A stretch of DNA of 15,825 nucleotides from Flavobacteriaceae bacterium (GTDB lineage Bacteria > Bacteroidota > Bacteroidia > Flavobacteriales > Flavobacteriaceae), in NCBI GenBank assembly GCA_016763215.1, contig JAESUF010000246.1:1-15825 (forward strand). Direction: 5' to 3'. The translations under genes and the position numbers were made by a program. Position 1 is the first letter of the stretch, and each line of letters opens with the position of its first letter. Below, piece after piece: positions 6,739 to 15,825 of this stretch. The notes under the pieces were generated by a model, which was given only the letters and a program-made list of their open reading frames with translations, did no database searches and was not told where the DNA came from.

Positions 6739-8484
6739 ATGAATAATAGCGGAGTCATAAAAACCTCAAAAAGTGCAGATTTAATTACGTTCAAGGTATT
6801 AATAGAAGGTAAAGAGCTTTCTAAAATATATGAAGTAAAAAGTATTGCAGTAACCAAAGAGGTGAATAAAATTCCGACGGCAAAAATTGTATTAATTGAT
6901 GGAGAAGCTTCTAAGAGAGAATTCAAGTTAAGTAATGAAGAATTCTTAATTCCGGGCAAAAAAATTGAAATCACAGCAGGATACCATTCCGATGAAGACA
7001 CCATTTTTAAAGGGGTTATTATAAAGCACACTTTAAAAGTGAGAGAAAATAGCTCACAACTAATTATTGAGTGTAAAGATGAAGCTGTTAAAATGACAGT
7101 CGGGAGAAAAAGCAGCTATTTCTATGAAAGCAAAGACAGTGAAATTATTGAAGAATTAATCTCCAAACATAAACTATCTAAAGAAGTAGAAGCAACGAAA
7201 CACAAACACAAAGAATTGGTGCAATACAATGCAACAGATTGGGACTTTATGATTCTAAGAGCACAGGCAAATGGAAAACTTTGTTTTGTTGACGATGGAA
7301 AAATTACGGTAGCAAAACCCAATGTTAGTCAAGAAGAAATCGAAACCATCACTTTTGGAGCAACGCTCTTAGAATTTGATGCAGAAATAGATGCAAGACA
7401 CCAAATAAAGAAAGTCTCATCCTATGCTTGGAATCATGCCGATCAAAAACTATTAGAAATAGAAGGCAAAAACCCTTCCGTTTCCTTAAACGGAAATATC
7501 TCCACAGGCGATTTAGAAAAGACTATTGGATTGGACAATTTAGAGCTCAAACATGGAGGAGCAGTTACAGATAGCGAACTACAAGATTGGGCAGATGCGA
7601 AGTGGTTATTTCAACAACTAGCAAAAGTAAGAGGAAGAGTGAAGTTTCAAGGAATTCCAACAGTAAAACCAAATACGATTCTCAAGCTAGAAGGCGTAGG
7701 TGAACGTTTTAATGGAAAAGTTTATGTGACTGGAGTGAGTCATGTAATCTCTGAAGGGAATTGGACAGTGAATGCGCAATTTGGTTTAAATCCAGAGTGG
7801 TTTTCAGAAACCAATGGGGTGAGTTCACAACCTGCCTCCGGATTATTACCCGCCATTAGCGGATTGCAAATAGGAATTGTAACCCAATTACAAGACGATC
7901 CTGATGGAGAAGACCGAATCCTAGTAAGAATTCCAATAGTAGACAATAAAGAACAGGGCATTTGGTGTCGCGTAGCTTCATTAGATGCGGGTAAAAAAAG
8001 AGGTGCCTTTTTCAGACCAGAAATAGAAGATGAAGTGATTATTGGTTTTATCAATGAAGACCCCAATGATGCTATTGTCTTAGGAATGCTTCATAGCAGT
8101 ACAAAAGAAGCACCAATAAAAGCAAGCGACGACAATCACGAAAAAGGATTTGTGACTAGAAGCGACATGAGAATTTTATTTGATGATGATAAAAAAAGCA
8201 TCAAAATTTCAACACCAATAGGGAAAATTATTTCAATGGATGAAGATGCAAAGAACATAATTATAGAAGATGATCACTCTAATAAAATTACGATGGATAG
8301 TAGTGGGATTGTGTTAGAGAGCCTAGGAAATATAGAGTTGAAAGCATCGAAAGATGTGAATATAGAAGGAACGAATATAAATATCAAAGCCAGTGCACAG
8401 TTCAAAGGAGAAGGTTCAGCCGGAGTAGAACTATCAACAAGTGCTGTGGCTGTTTTAAAAGGATCATTAGTCCAAATTAATTAA
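6739..8484 (+). CDS. VgrG-like spike protein (Pvc8-like)
   Basis: The 581-aa protein has the gp27-gp5 fusion layout of VgrG spikes. Residues ~1-365 are the gp27-like hub half, with GKKIEITAGYHSDEDTIFKG and the RAQANGKLCFVDDGKI region. Residues ~374-455 form a gp5-type OB fold (LQIGIVTQLQDDPDGEDRIL, VRIPIVDNKEQGIWCRV, VIIGFINEDPNDAIVLGML), the segment that threads the spike. Residues ~465-581 alternate short beta strands (ILFDDDKKSIKISTPIGKII, NKITMDSSGIVLESLGNIEL) and fit the triple-stranded beta-helix needle. The trimer sits under the tube and pierces the target. No lysozyme domain or toxin extension is present, so it is a structural spike only. It directly follows the LysM gene and is followed after 3 bases by its PAAR tip. 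Confidence 0.93.
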   Translation: MNNSGVIKTSKSADLITFKVLIEGKELSKIYEVKSIAVTKEVNKIPTAKIVLIDGEASKREFKLSNEEFLIPGKKIEITAGYHSDEDTIFKGVIIKHTLKVRENSSQLIIECKDEAVKMTVGRKSSYFYESKDSEIIEELISKHKLSKEVEATKHKHKELVQYNATDWDFMILRAQANGKLCFVDDGKITVAKPNVSQEEIETITFGATLLEFDAEIDARHQIKKVSSYAWNHADQKLLEIEGKNPSVSLNGNISTGDLEKTIGLDNLELKHGGAVTDSELQDWADAKWLFQQLAKVRGRVKFQGIPTVKPNTILKLEGVGERFNGKVYVTGVSHVISEGNWTVNAQFGLNPEWFSETNGVSSQPASGLLPAISGLQIGIVTQLQDDPDGEDRILVRIPIVDNKEQGIWCRVASLDAGKKRGAFFRPEIEDEVIIGFINEDPNDAIVLGMLHSSTKEAPIKASDDNHEKGFVTRSDMRILFDDDKKSIKISTPIGKIISMDEDAKNIIIEDDHSNKITMDSSGIVLESLGNIELKASKDVNIEGTNINIKASAQFKGEGSAGVELSTSAVAVLKGSLVQIN

Positions 8485-8487
8485 AAA

Positions 8488-8778
8488 ATGGGAGCACCAG
8501 CAGCAAGAATAACAGACATGCATGTATGTCCAATGGTTACAGGAGTTGTTCCACATGTGGGAGGTCCAATTTTACCAGTAGGATCGCCAACAGTATTAAT
8601 TGGAGGAATGCCAGCAGCAAGAGTGGGAGATATGGCAACCTGTGTAGGGCCGCCAGATTCAATCATTTTAGGATCAACATCAGTATTGATTGGTGGAATG
8701 CCAGCAGCAAGAATGGGAGATGCTACAGCTCATGGAGGAACTATTGTAGCAGGACTACCAACAGTATTAATAGGATAA
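8488..8778 (+). CDS. PAAR-domain spike tip protein (Pvc10-like)
   Basis: The 96-aa protein is a full-length PAAR protein that forms the conical tip on the VgrG needle, usually binding one metal ion. PAAR motif units are visible: MGAPAARITDMHVCP at the start, GGMPAARVGDMATCVGPP in the middle and GGMPAARMGDATAHGG near the end. His12 and Cys14, then Cys56 with His86, are plausible metal ligands, but the coordination cannot be settled from sequence alone. The IGGMPAAR module is repeated, and the coding DNA of the two copies is nearly identical over about 35 bases. No effector domain is attached. It sits between spike and gp25-like genes; in PVC-type order gp25 comes first. Confidence 0.93.
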   Translation: MGAPAARITDMHVCPMVTGVVPHVGGPILPVGSPTVLIGGMPAARVGDMATCVGPPDSIILGSTSVLIGGMPAARMGDATAHGGTIVAGLPTVLIG

Positions 8779-8779
8779 T

Positions 8780-9187
8780 ATGAAAAATAAAGCATCATTT
8801 TTAGGTACAGGTTGGAGTTTTCCACCAGAGTTTAAGCTAAAGCAAGTAAAAATGATTTCTAATGAAGAAGACATAGAAAGCAGCTTACATATTTTGCTAA
8901 CAACACGCCTTGGAGAGCGAGTAATGCTACCAGAGTATGGTTGCAATCTAGAAGAATTATTATTTGAAGGATTGAATAGAACACTTATTACCTATGTGGT
9001 AGAATTGATTAAAACAGCAATTCTGTATCACGAACCTAGAATAGATGTACTTAAAATTGATATCTCAGAAACAGATCCTTTAGAGGGTAAATTAATTGTA
9101 GAAATCGATTATAGAATTAGAGCAACAAATTCTAGAAGAAATATGGTATTCCCATTTTATAGAGAAGAAGGAACCGAAATTAATTAA
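8780..9187 (+). CDS. GPW/gp25 family baseplate wedge protein (Pvc9-like)
   Basis: The 135-aa protein matches the gp25 family, a small baseplate wedge component that primes sheath assembly. The diagnostic segment NEEDIESSLHILLTTRLGER followed by VMLPEYGCNLEELLFEG (about residues 29-65) contains the conserved LGER-x2-x-P-x-YG signature. It is followed by the long helix RTLITYVVELIKTAILYHEP and a final strand pair ending in FPFYREEGTEIN. The protein usually binds gp6/gp7-type proteins, and here it precedes both of them. The start is one base after the PAAR stop, and the next gene begins 9 bases after its end. Confidence 0.92.
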   Translation: MKNKASFLGTGWSFPPEFKLKQVKMISNEEDIESSLHILLTTRLGERVMLPEYGCNLEELLFEGLNRTLITYVVELIKTAILYHEPRIDVLKIDISETDPLEGKLIVEIDYRIRATNSRRNMVFPFYREEGTEIN

Positions 9188-9195
9188 GCACCCGA

Positions 9196-12100
9196 ATGAG
9201 TAAAAAAGTAGCCAACATATTAAATAGAAGTGGAACTGATCAGGAGGAAAGATTTGTAAAAGCCCTGAATCCAGAAAACTTTGAATTGCACGATTTTTCT
9301 ATTGAAGATTGGATTTTATTTGCTTATAATTTTGCTGAAAATGTAAATTACTATGCAACAAGTAATGATACAAATTCTTCAGAAAATTGGCAATGCTTTT
9401 TCAATGCTTTCGACCTTGAAAACACCATAGTTCCAGCTCGTGCTTCAAAAGAATATGGAAAACTTAAGAATAAGATTTCTGAAGTTTTAATCAGCTATAA
9501 AGAGACGCATGATTTAACACCACACTTAACATTATTTATCTGCTTTTTACAATTTTTAAAGTTTTCAAAAGATCGTTTTAACGACTTAACAAAAAGGCAT
9601 CTCGATTTTTATTATAAATCTATTTTACAAGTTGATAAGTTAGCGCCAATAGAAGATCAGGTGCATGTTTTATTTGAATTGGCAAGAAAGAGTAGCGAAG
9701 AACAAATTATTGAAGGGACAGAATTGAACGCCCAGAAGGATGATGAAGGTAACCAAAGAATTTATAAGACCAACGAAGAGTTAATTGTTAACAGAGCGAA
9801 AGTTGCTAGCCTAAAAACTGTTTATAATAATCCAAAGTTGCCTGAATTGAAAGCAAGTCAAGTAGCTAATACTTTAGATGGATTAGAATTACCGCTTCCA
9901 GAAGAAGCTCCTTATTGGTATCCGTTCGGATATACATCAGCAGAAGGAGATTATACCGAATTGGAAGATGCGGAGATTGGTTTTGCATTGTCTTCTCCAA
10001 TGTTCAATTTAAAAGAAGGATTACGAACTGTAGCAATTACCATAGATTTTACAGGAGAGACCACAGGCGCTCCTCTTAGTGATTTTACTCCAGAAGTTTT
10101 AAAAGACATTTTCACTATTTATGGAAGTGGTAAAGAAGATTGGATAGGACCAATAGAGTTAGTTACTGAGAAAAATCCTGCAGAAAAAGAAGAACTTGAC
10201 GAAGCTGGAGAAATAAAAGTGGTAAAAGAAGAGATGGTAACTACCAAGCCAACAAAAATGCAATTGAAGTTGGTGTTTCAATTAGATAGAGATTTTGATG
10301 CATTGGTTAATTACAATGAAGAATTTCTATTAAAAAAATACAATACCACATTTCCAGTTATTCGATTTTTACTAAAAACGAATGATGAGAAAGGATCTGA
10401 ATTTTATAAAACTTTTACGGAGAATATTATTGAAAAAATAACAATAAAAGTTGATGTTAAAGAAGCGAAAGAAATTAATGTAGAAAATGATAATGGCGTA
10501 TTAAAAACAGCAAAACCATTTTACCCTTTTACAACACAGCCTGTAAAGAATTCGAATTTTTACATCAATTACCCAGATGTTTTTTCTAAAAAATGGAACA
10601 ATATAGATGTGACTCTAACATGGAAAAACACTCCAAGCGATTTTAAAAATTGGTACAAGGCATATATAAAATCGCAAAGATTAGCCACCACAAAAAAAGA
10701 GTTTAAAACTCAAATGGCTTCCATTTCTGATAACAAATTAATTGTAGCAGGAGATGGATATTTTACAGCAGAAAAAGCCATTTTTCACAAAGAAGTTTGG
10801 GAAGAAGTTTTAAAAGAAAAAAAAGAAGAGGAAGCAGCGGAAACTTACTCACAGAGATTATTTTCAAAAAACAAAGAAACTGGCAATTTTGAAAGCAAAA
10901 TAGAACTGTCAAACAATAATTATGAAATTGATAAAGTTGACTCAATCAGATTGTCATTAGAACAGACATTCTTACATGAAATATATCCAAGGCTGTACGC
11001 ACTGGCATTAACAACAAAAGGTAGTCCTTTGATCCCGAACGAGCCTTACACCCCTTTAATAGAGAGTGTCACGCTAAATTATGTAGCTGAAGAAAGCATT
11101 GATCTAAAATCACAAGTATTTCCTATAAGTGAAAACAATCCTTTAGAAAAAGAGAATACAGAAATTGCGTACCATGAAAATCGAATTAAATTATTTCATG
11201 AACACCCTTTTGGACATAATGAAGAGCATAATTATTTAAAAATTGGTCAGCGAGAAAAAGGAATCAGTGACCTATATGATCTCAACAACATTCATAGTTA
11301 TTTGTTGCCTAAGTATTGCAAAGGCGGAGCGTTGTTTATTGGGCTTGAAGAAGCCGAAGTTTCACAAACTGTTTCACTACTAGTTCAAGTTTTGGAGGGT
11401 AGTGAAAACCCATTAGTTCCTTCATTTGAGAAGAACGAAGAAATTAACTGGTCTGTGTTATGCGATGGGAAATGGAAAAACTTGAAAGAGTATATCATTT
11501 CAAACAATACTGACAACTTTTTAACTTCAGGAATTATCAAAATTAGTATTCCTGTCGAGGCAACTAAAAAGAACACGCTATTACCAGAAAACTTTATTTG
11601 GTTACGTGCAAGGATGCATAGGAATTATGACGCTGTGTGTAAGGTGATTAATGTACAAGCGCAAGCTGTTGTTGCTAAGTTTGAAAACGCAGAGAATAAC
11701 CTTTCGCATTTGGAGAATGGATTGCCAGCAGAGACCATTAAAAAATTGATTACTAGAATTCCACAAATTAAAGGATTGGAACAACCATATACCTCTTTTG
11801 AAGGGCTTCCAGAAGAGTCGGATCTTAATTTTTACAGAAGAATTAGTGAGCGTTTGCGACATAAAAACAGAGCGATTACAATGTGGGATTATGAGCACTT
11901 GATTTTACAGGAATTCCCAGAAATCTATAAAGTAAAATGTTTGAATCATACTTCTGGAAATAATTTTACAGCTGCGGGGAAAGTGACCATTGTTGCCATT
12001 CCTGATACTGTTAATAAAACTGTATTTGACATTTATGAACCAAGATTGAGTAAAGGGGTGCTTAATAAAGTAGACACATACATCAATAGATTAAATACAA

Positions 12101-12500
12101 AATATGTCAAGGCAAAAGTGATGAATCCAAATTATGAAAAAGTAACAATCAGTCTAGAAGTTAAATTTCATGAAGGGTTAGATAAGAGTTTTTATGCTAA
12201 AAAAATAGATAAAGATATTGTCAAATTCTTGTCGCCTTGGGCATTTGATGATGCTAAGAAGTTGCTTTTGGAATTACGTTGCATAGAAGTGTTTTGATAG
12301 ATTTTTTAGAGAAATTAAAGTATGTAGACTATTTACAAAAAGTAAAAATGGAAAAAGAAGGGAGTGAAAAAGGAGAAATAAATATTTCGCCTACAGACCC
12401 AAAGTCAATTTTGGTCTCTGCAAAAAAGCACATCATAGAAACAAACTTAACTCCCTGTAAAGGTGAATCAAAAGAAGAAAAAACAGCATGTCAAGCATAG
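9196..12500 (+). CDS. Baseplate J/gp6-like wedge protein (Pvc11-like), interrupted by one -1 frameshift near the C-terminus
   Basis: This large baseplate wedge protein belongs to the gp6/Pvc11 type that forms the ring triggering sheath contraction. From 9196 the frame reads about 1022 genuine residues, including RHLDFYYKSILQVDKLAPIE, then IYKTNEELIVNRAKVASLK and the late block EESDLNFYRRISERLRHKNR with TMWDYEHLILQEFPEIYKVK, a strong family signature. At about 12256-12264 it slips into an alternative tail ending at 12297. The natural continuation VAFGITLHRSVLIDFLEKL is in the -1 frame and closes at 12500. One added A gives about 1101 aa. The end overlaps the next start by 13 bases. Charged segments near EVWEEVLKEKKEEEAAETY may be coiled. 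Confidence 0.88.
12256..12264 (+). other. Frameshift site in the gp6/Pvc11-like gene
   Basis: The codons read AAG AAG TTG, leading to LLLELRCIEVF and a stop. Restoring one A (AAG AAA GTT) gives AKKVAFGITLHRSV, which matches what related baseplate proteins have at this place. The net shift is -1. The remaining frame after the site has no good start of its own apart from a TTG inside the overlap, supporting a broken gene rather than two genes. Confidence 0.8.
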
Positions 12501-15231
12501 AAAAACATATAGTAATACCTAAAAATGTTGCTACCAAAGACGATTTAGATTTCTATTTTCTAAAACAATTAGGAATAGAATATATTGAAGAGTTAGGAGG
12601 CGATTTATGGACAGATCTTAACTCGCATGATCCCGGAATTACCATAATGGAGATGCTCTCTTATGCAATCACAGATTTAGGAAACCGTATCGAAACCCCA
12701 ATAGAAAACTTATTGACTTCTAATGATCCAAATCAGAATATTCATAGTCAATTTTACAAAGCATCCGATGTGTTTCCTTGTAATCCAGTCAATGAATTGG
12801 ATTACAGAAAATTATTTATTGACATAAAAGGAGTTCGGAATTGTTGGTTGAGAAAATATAAAAAACAAGTATATGTTAGTTGTCAAGATGATGAATTAAC
12901 CTATGATAAAAATAAATTTAAGGACTTAGACGAAACTTTAAAAGACGATTTTGAACTTAAAGGATTGTACACTCTTTTGGTTGAATTTGATGCTTTTGAA
13001 AAAGAAGTTACCCTGAAGAACAACAGCAAGAAATAGCGTTGATCAAAGAAACGATTAAGAAAAAGTACCATCAAAATAGAAATCTGTGTGAAGATCTTGT
13101 AGTGATACAAAAAATAGGAACACAGGCTGTTTCTGTTTGTGCAAATATTGAAGTAGAAAAAGAAGCGAATGAAGAAGAGGTGAAAGCAAACGTATTGTTT
13201 AAAATAAATAACTACTTCTCTCCATTTCCAAAGTTTTATAGCATTAAAGAAATGCTAGCAAAAAAGTACACACCAGATCAAATATTTGATGGGCCACTTT
13301 TAGAGAATGGTTTTATAGACACAAAAGAATTAAAAGAAGCGGATCTTAGAAAAGAGGTAAGGCTATCTGATTTGATGAAAATCATTATGAATATTGATGG
13401 AGTAAAACTCATCAAAGATATTTCAATAGGACACTGTGACTCTTCAAAAGAATTAAAAAATGATTGGGTGATTTGTTTAGATGATGATATGAAACCAATA
13501 CTTTGTGATAAAAGCACCTTTAATTTTAGTAAAGGAGTATTACCACTAAACATTAATGATGCAGAGGTAAAAAGATTTAAAAAAGAATTAGAGACAGCAG
13601 CTTTGAGACAACAATCAAAAGCAAAAGAAGACAAAAAGTTAGACTTCCCGAATGGAACTTATTTAGAAACCAATGTGTATAGCACAATTCAGAATGATTT
13701 TCCAGATACGTACGGAATTGGACAAGAAGGACTAAGTGCACGAGCAACAACCGAAAGAAAATCACAGGCAAAACAATTAAAATCATATCTATTGTTTTTT
13801 GATAATATACTGGCAAACTATTTCCAGCACTTATCAAAAGTAAAAGATCTTTTATCTATCAACAGAATTGAAACCAAAACCTATTTTGCACAAGCCGTAA
13901 CAGGAATCAAAGATTTTAAAGATTTAGTTGATAAGTATCCTAGTAATAATGAGGTTGAACTCACAGCATTGTTATTCGAAAAATTTGATAGTAATATTGA
14001 GCGTAGAAACGAAATACTAGATCATTTATTAGCTCGTTTTGCAGAGAAGTTTGGAGATTATGCTTTTTTGATGAAAACGCTTTACGGATCCGTTTCTGAT
14101 GAAATTATTTTAGCGAATAAAGAAGCTTTTCTCAAAGATTATATTGCAATTAGCTCGCAAAGAGGGAATGCTTTTAATTATTACAAACAACCAATAGATA
14201 AGCTGTGGAATACAACTAATATTGCTGGATTTCAAAAACGAGTTTCTCGCTTGGTTGGAATCAAAGATTATTCAAGAAGAGATCTTACCTCTTCTTTTAT
14301 AGAGATCAAAGAAATCTTAGATACTGAGAATAAGAAAGCATATCAATGGCAAATAAAAAATACTCAAAACAGTGTTGTTTTATCTTCTGTAAAAAACTAT
14401 AAGACCATTACGAATGCTTCACAGCACCTTTATTTTGCAGTATTACAGATTATACAAACTTCAGAGAAAAATGTAGAAAGAGAGTTTGAAAAGAAAATCC
14501 TAGGGAGTGTTGTTATAGATAACATATCAATTTATGAAACTGATTCTGGGGACTATTCATTTGATATTGTAAATAGAGAAACCCCCGTTGCTCATCTCGA
14601 TTATAAAATTGCAAAACACGATACATCTTATAGCACTTTTAAAAAAGTAAAATCTGCAATATTAAAGCTGATTTTGTTTATGAAACATGAATTTACAGAA
14701 GAAGGAATGTTTTTAGTTGAGCACATATTATTGCGTCCAGATGTTACAAATAATACGGCAGAAAAAGAAGCTTTTATGCCTATCTGCACAGATAGTTGTG
14801 ATGATTGCAGTATAGATCCATATTCTTATAAAGTAAGCATTGTTTTGCCAGGATATACCTATCGGTTTTCAAATCCTGACTTTAGAAACTATATCGAGAA
14901 TATTATTAAGGAAGAATTACCAGCCCACATTTTACCAAGAATTTGTTGGGTCGGGCACAGAAGAAATATGGTGAAAGATGAAGAGAATGATCTGTGGTGT
15001 TTTGAAAATGCTTACAAAGATTATTTGTTAGCAAAAACGACCCTAGAACAGGAACAACCAGAAGAAAATAGCGAACATAAAAACTTAATAGACGCGATGT
15101 CTAAATTGAATACCATTTACCCAATTGGACGATTGTTAGATTGTGCCGATGAGAGTGATGAATTAGAAGGAAGAATCATATTAGGACAGACCAATTTAGG
15201 AACACTAAAAACAGAAAGCGATGGCGACTAA
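12488..15231 (+). CDS. gp7/Pvc12-like baseplate wedge protein, interrupted by one -1 frameshift
   Basis: This is a very large baseplate wedge protein that partners the gp6-like protein. The N-terminus has WTDLNSHDPGITIMEMLSYA followed by ITDLGNRI, the hallmark of this eCIS family. The frame from 12488 holds until about 13012 (residue 175) and ends spuriously at 13036. The continuation PEEQQQEIALIKETIKKKY is in the -1 frame and runs to 15231. One added C yields about 914 aa. Later landmarks are SYLLFFDNILANYFQHLSKV, HLLARFAEKFGDYAFLMK, a Cys cluster at residues 767, 771 and 774, and the close SNPDFRNYIENIIKEELPAH with ILPRICWV. It overlaps the previous gene by 13 bases and the next by 11. No start codon suited to a separate second gene is seen except a TTG. 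Confidence 0.87.
13007..13014 (+). other. Frameshift site in the gp7/Pvc12-like gene
   Basis: GTT ACC CTG reads on to LKNNSKK and a stop. With four instead of three C residues, the sequence becomes GTT ACC CCT GAA and continues as VTPEEQQQEIALIKET, a fully open frame of more than 700 residues. The lost base lies in a C run (13011-13013). The net shift is -1. Confidence 0.82.
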
Positions 15232-15825
15232 ATTAAAAGATATCAATACAAAATTAGTAGACATTTCTACTCAATATAGCAAGTTTAATAAAAATCAGGT
15301 ATTAACTGAAACACAGTTAAATGGTTTTTTAGATTATTTCGACGATCAACATCGTTTGTCTCGAACCAGTCTAAGTGGAGTTGGAATTGTTTGTGGTTTT
15401 AAAGTAGCATACGATGGAAGTGATTTAGTGTTCATATTACCCAAGGACGGGGTGTTACTACTGATGGAGATTTACTAGCGTTGCAGCAAAAATCGAGAAC
15501 AGAAAAAGGGAAAAAAGACGATACTTTAAAATCCATAGCTCTGTCTGCTAAAAAATATAGATTTTACAAGAAATATGTTGATGATAAAGCTCAATATGAT
15601 CATTTTATTGCTCCAAATAAAAAACAAATTAATCTATGGGAGCTGTATGAGGAAAATGTAAACAATGACTCTAGCAAAGATTTAAAAGACTTTCCTGATA
15701 TTGGTAACATGGTCGTTTTATTGTACTTAGAGAACTATTCAAAAGAAGGAGATCTATGTACTAAATTAAGCTGCGATAATCAGGGTATTGAGCAAGTAGC
15801 AAAATTGAGAGTTTTATTAGTTTTG
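15221..15825 (+). CDS. eCIS-associated protein of unknown function, frameshifted and cut by the window edge
   Basis: The gene begins MATKLKDINTKLVDISTQYS with YFDDQHRLSRTSLSGVGIVC, a conserved start seen in a protein that follows the Pvc12-like gene in Bacteroidota eCIS loci. I know of no assigned function; a fibre, baseplate-surround or assembly role are all possible. The frame is good to about residue 70 and would stop at 15478. In the -1 frame it continues as ITQGRGVTTDGDLLALQQKS and stays open to the edge, through LWELYEENVNNDSSKDLKDF and NMVVLLYLENYSKEGDLCTK. One missing base around 15428-15436 explains this. The start overlaps the previous gene by 11 bases, indicating coupling. Full length is unknown. 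Confidence 0.75.
15428..15438 (+). other. Frameshift site in the last gene
   Basis: The original frame reads DLVFILPKDGVLLLMEIY and stops at 15476-15478, while the -1 frame gives ITQGRGVTTDGD and remains open for 130 codons to the window end. Adding one T to GTGTTC (giving DLVFHITQG) is one parsimonious repair. The exact lost base cannot be placed with certainty because the residues before ITQG vary. Confidence 0.72.

Noticed and set aside
7122..8066. Minus-strand open frames within the VgrG gene
   Set aside because: They lie opposite a well-supported gene, lack family features and reflect low stop density on the complementary strand.
6739..8484. VgrG gene as evidence of a type VI secretion system
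   Set aside because: No T6SS membrane-complex or TssB/C-type pair is present. A single sheath, gp19-type tubes, DUF4255 and DUF5908 genes fit an eCIS; a T6SS subtype iv arrangement would need its additional genes outside the window.
8481..8783. Open frames on both strands overlapping the PAAR gene
   Set aside because: They mirror the repeated PAAR coding sequence, have low-complexity Ser/Asn or Pro/Ile compositions and no family resemblance.
12279..12500. Short independent gene after the gp6-like gene
   Set aside because: Its first residues LHRSVLIDFLEK continue the gp6-like protein in the -1 frame and its only start would be a TTG; it is the broken C-terminus.
13039..15231. Independent 730-aa gene following a 182-aa gene
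   Set aside because: The two halves join into one gp7/Pvc12-like protein after a single-base repair, and the second half has only a TTG start.

Overview
The window is AT-rich and gene-dense. It lacks Shine-Dalgarno-type starts and resembles a marine Bacteroidota genome, most likely a flavobacterium or cytophagal relative; this placement rests on composition, start contexts and gene families, not on a marker gene. From 1392 to the right edge it holds the structural core of an extracellular contractile injection system (eCIS), a phage-tail-like syringe related to PVC, Afp, MAC and AlgoCIS. No rRNA, tRNA, CRISPR array, insertion sequence or transposase was seen.

Layout. Positions 1-355 carry no gene but have a 9-bp inverted repeat and a terminator-like hairpin. 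A 159-aa membrane-anchored protein of unknown function follows (356-835). A 556-base gap (836-1391) has two dyad structures and an abortive two-codon reading frame. The eCIS operon then runs in one direction with gaps of 0-37 bases and several overlaps: DUF4255/Pvc16-like cap protein, a 340-aa protein of unknown function, one sheath protein, two gp19-type tube proteins, a 55-aa DUF5908 protein, a LysM hub protein, a VgrG-like spike, a PAAR tip, a gp25-like wedge protein, a gp6/Pvc11-like protein, a gp7/Pvc12-like protein, and the start of a further eCIS-associated gene that leaves the window.

How the parts fit. The tube polymerises on a baseplate made of the LysM hub, VgrG spike, PAAR tip, gp25-like and gp6/gp7-like proteins. 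The sheath surrounds it and the DUF4255 protein closes the far end. Sheath contraction drives tube and spike into a target. The tape measure, AAA+ ATPase, fibres and effectors expected for such a locus are absent and probably lie downstream.

The strongest anomaly is four apparent single-base losses. The sheath, gp6-like, gp7-like and last genes each switch to the -1 frame once, and adding one base to each restores a continuous family-like protein. Uncorrected indels in the assembly are the simplest explanation. A decaying locus or ribosomal slippage remain alternatives. A roughly 180-residue Ala/Thr-rich insertion in the sheath is the most distinctive protein-level feature.
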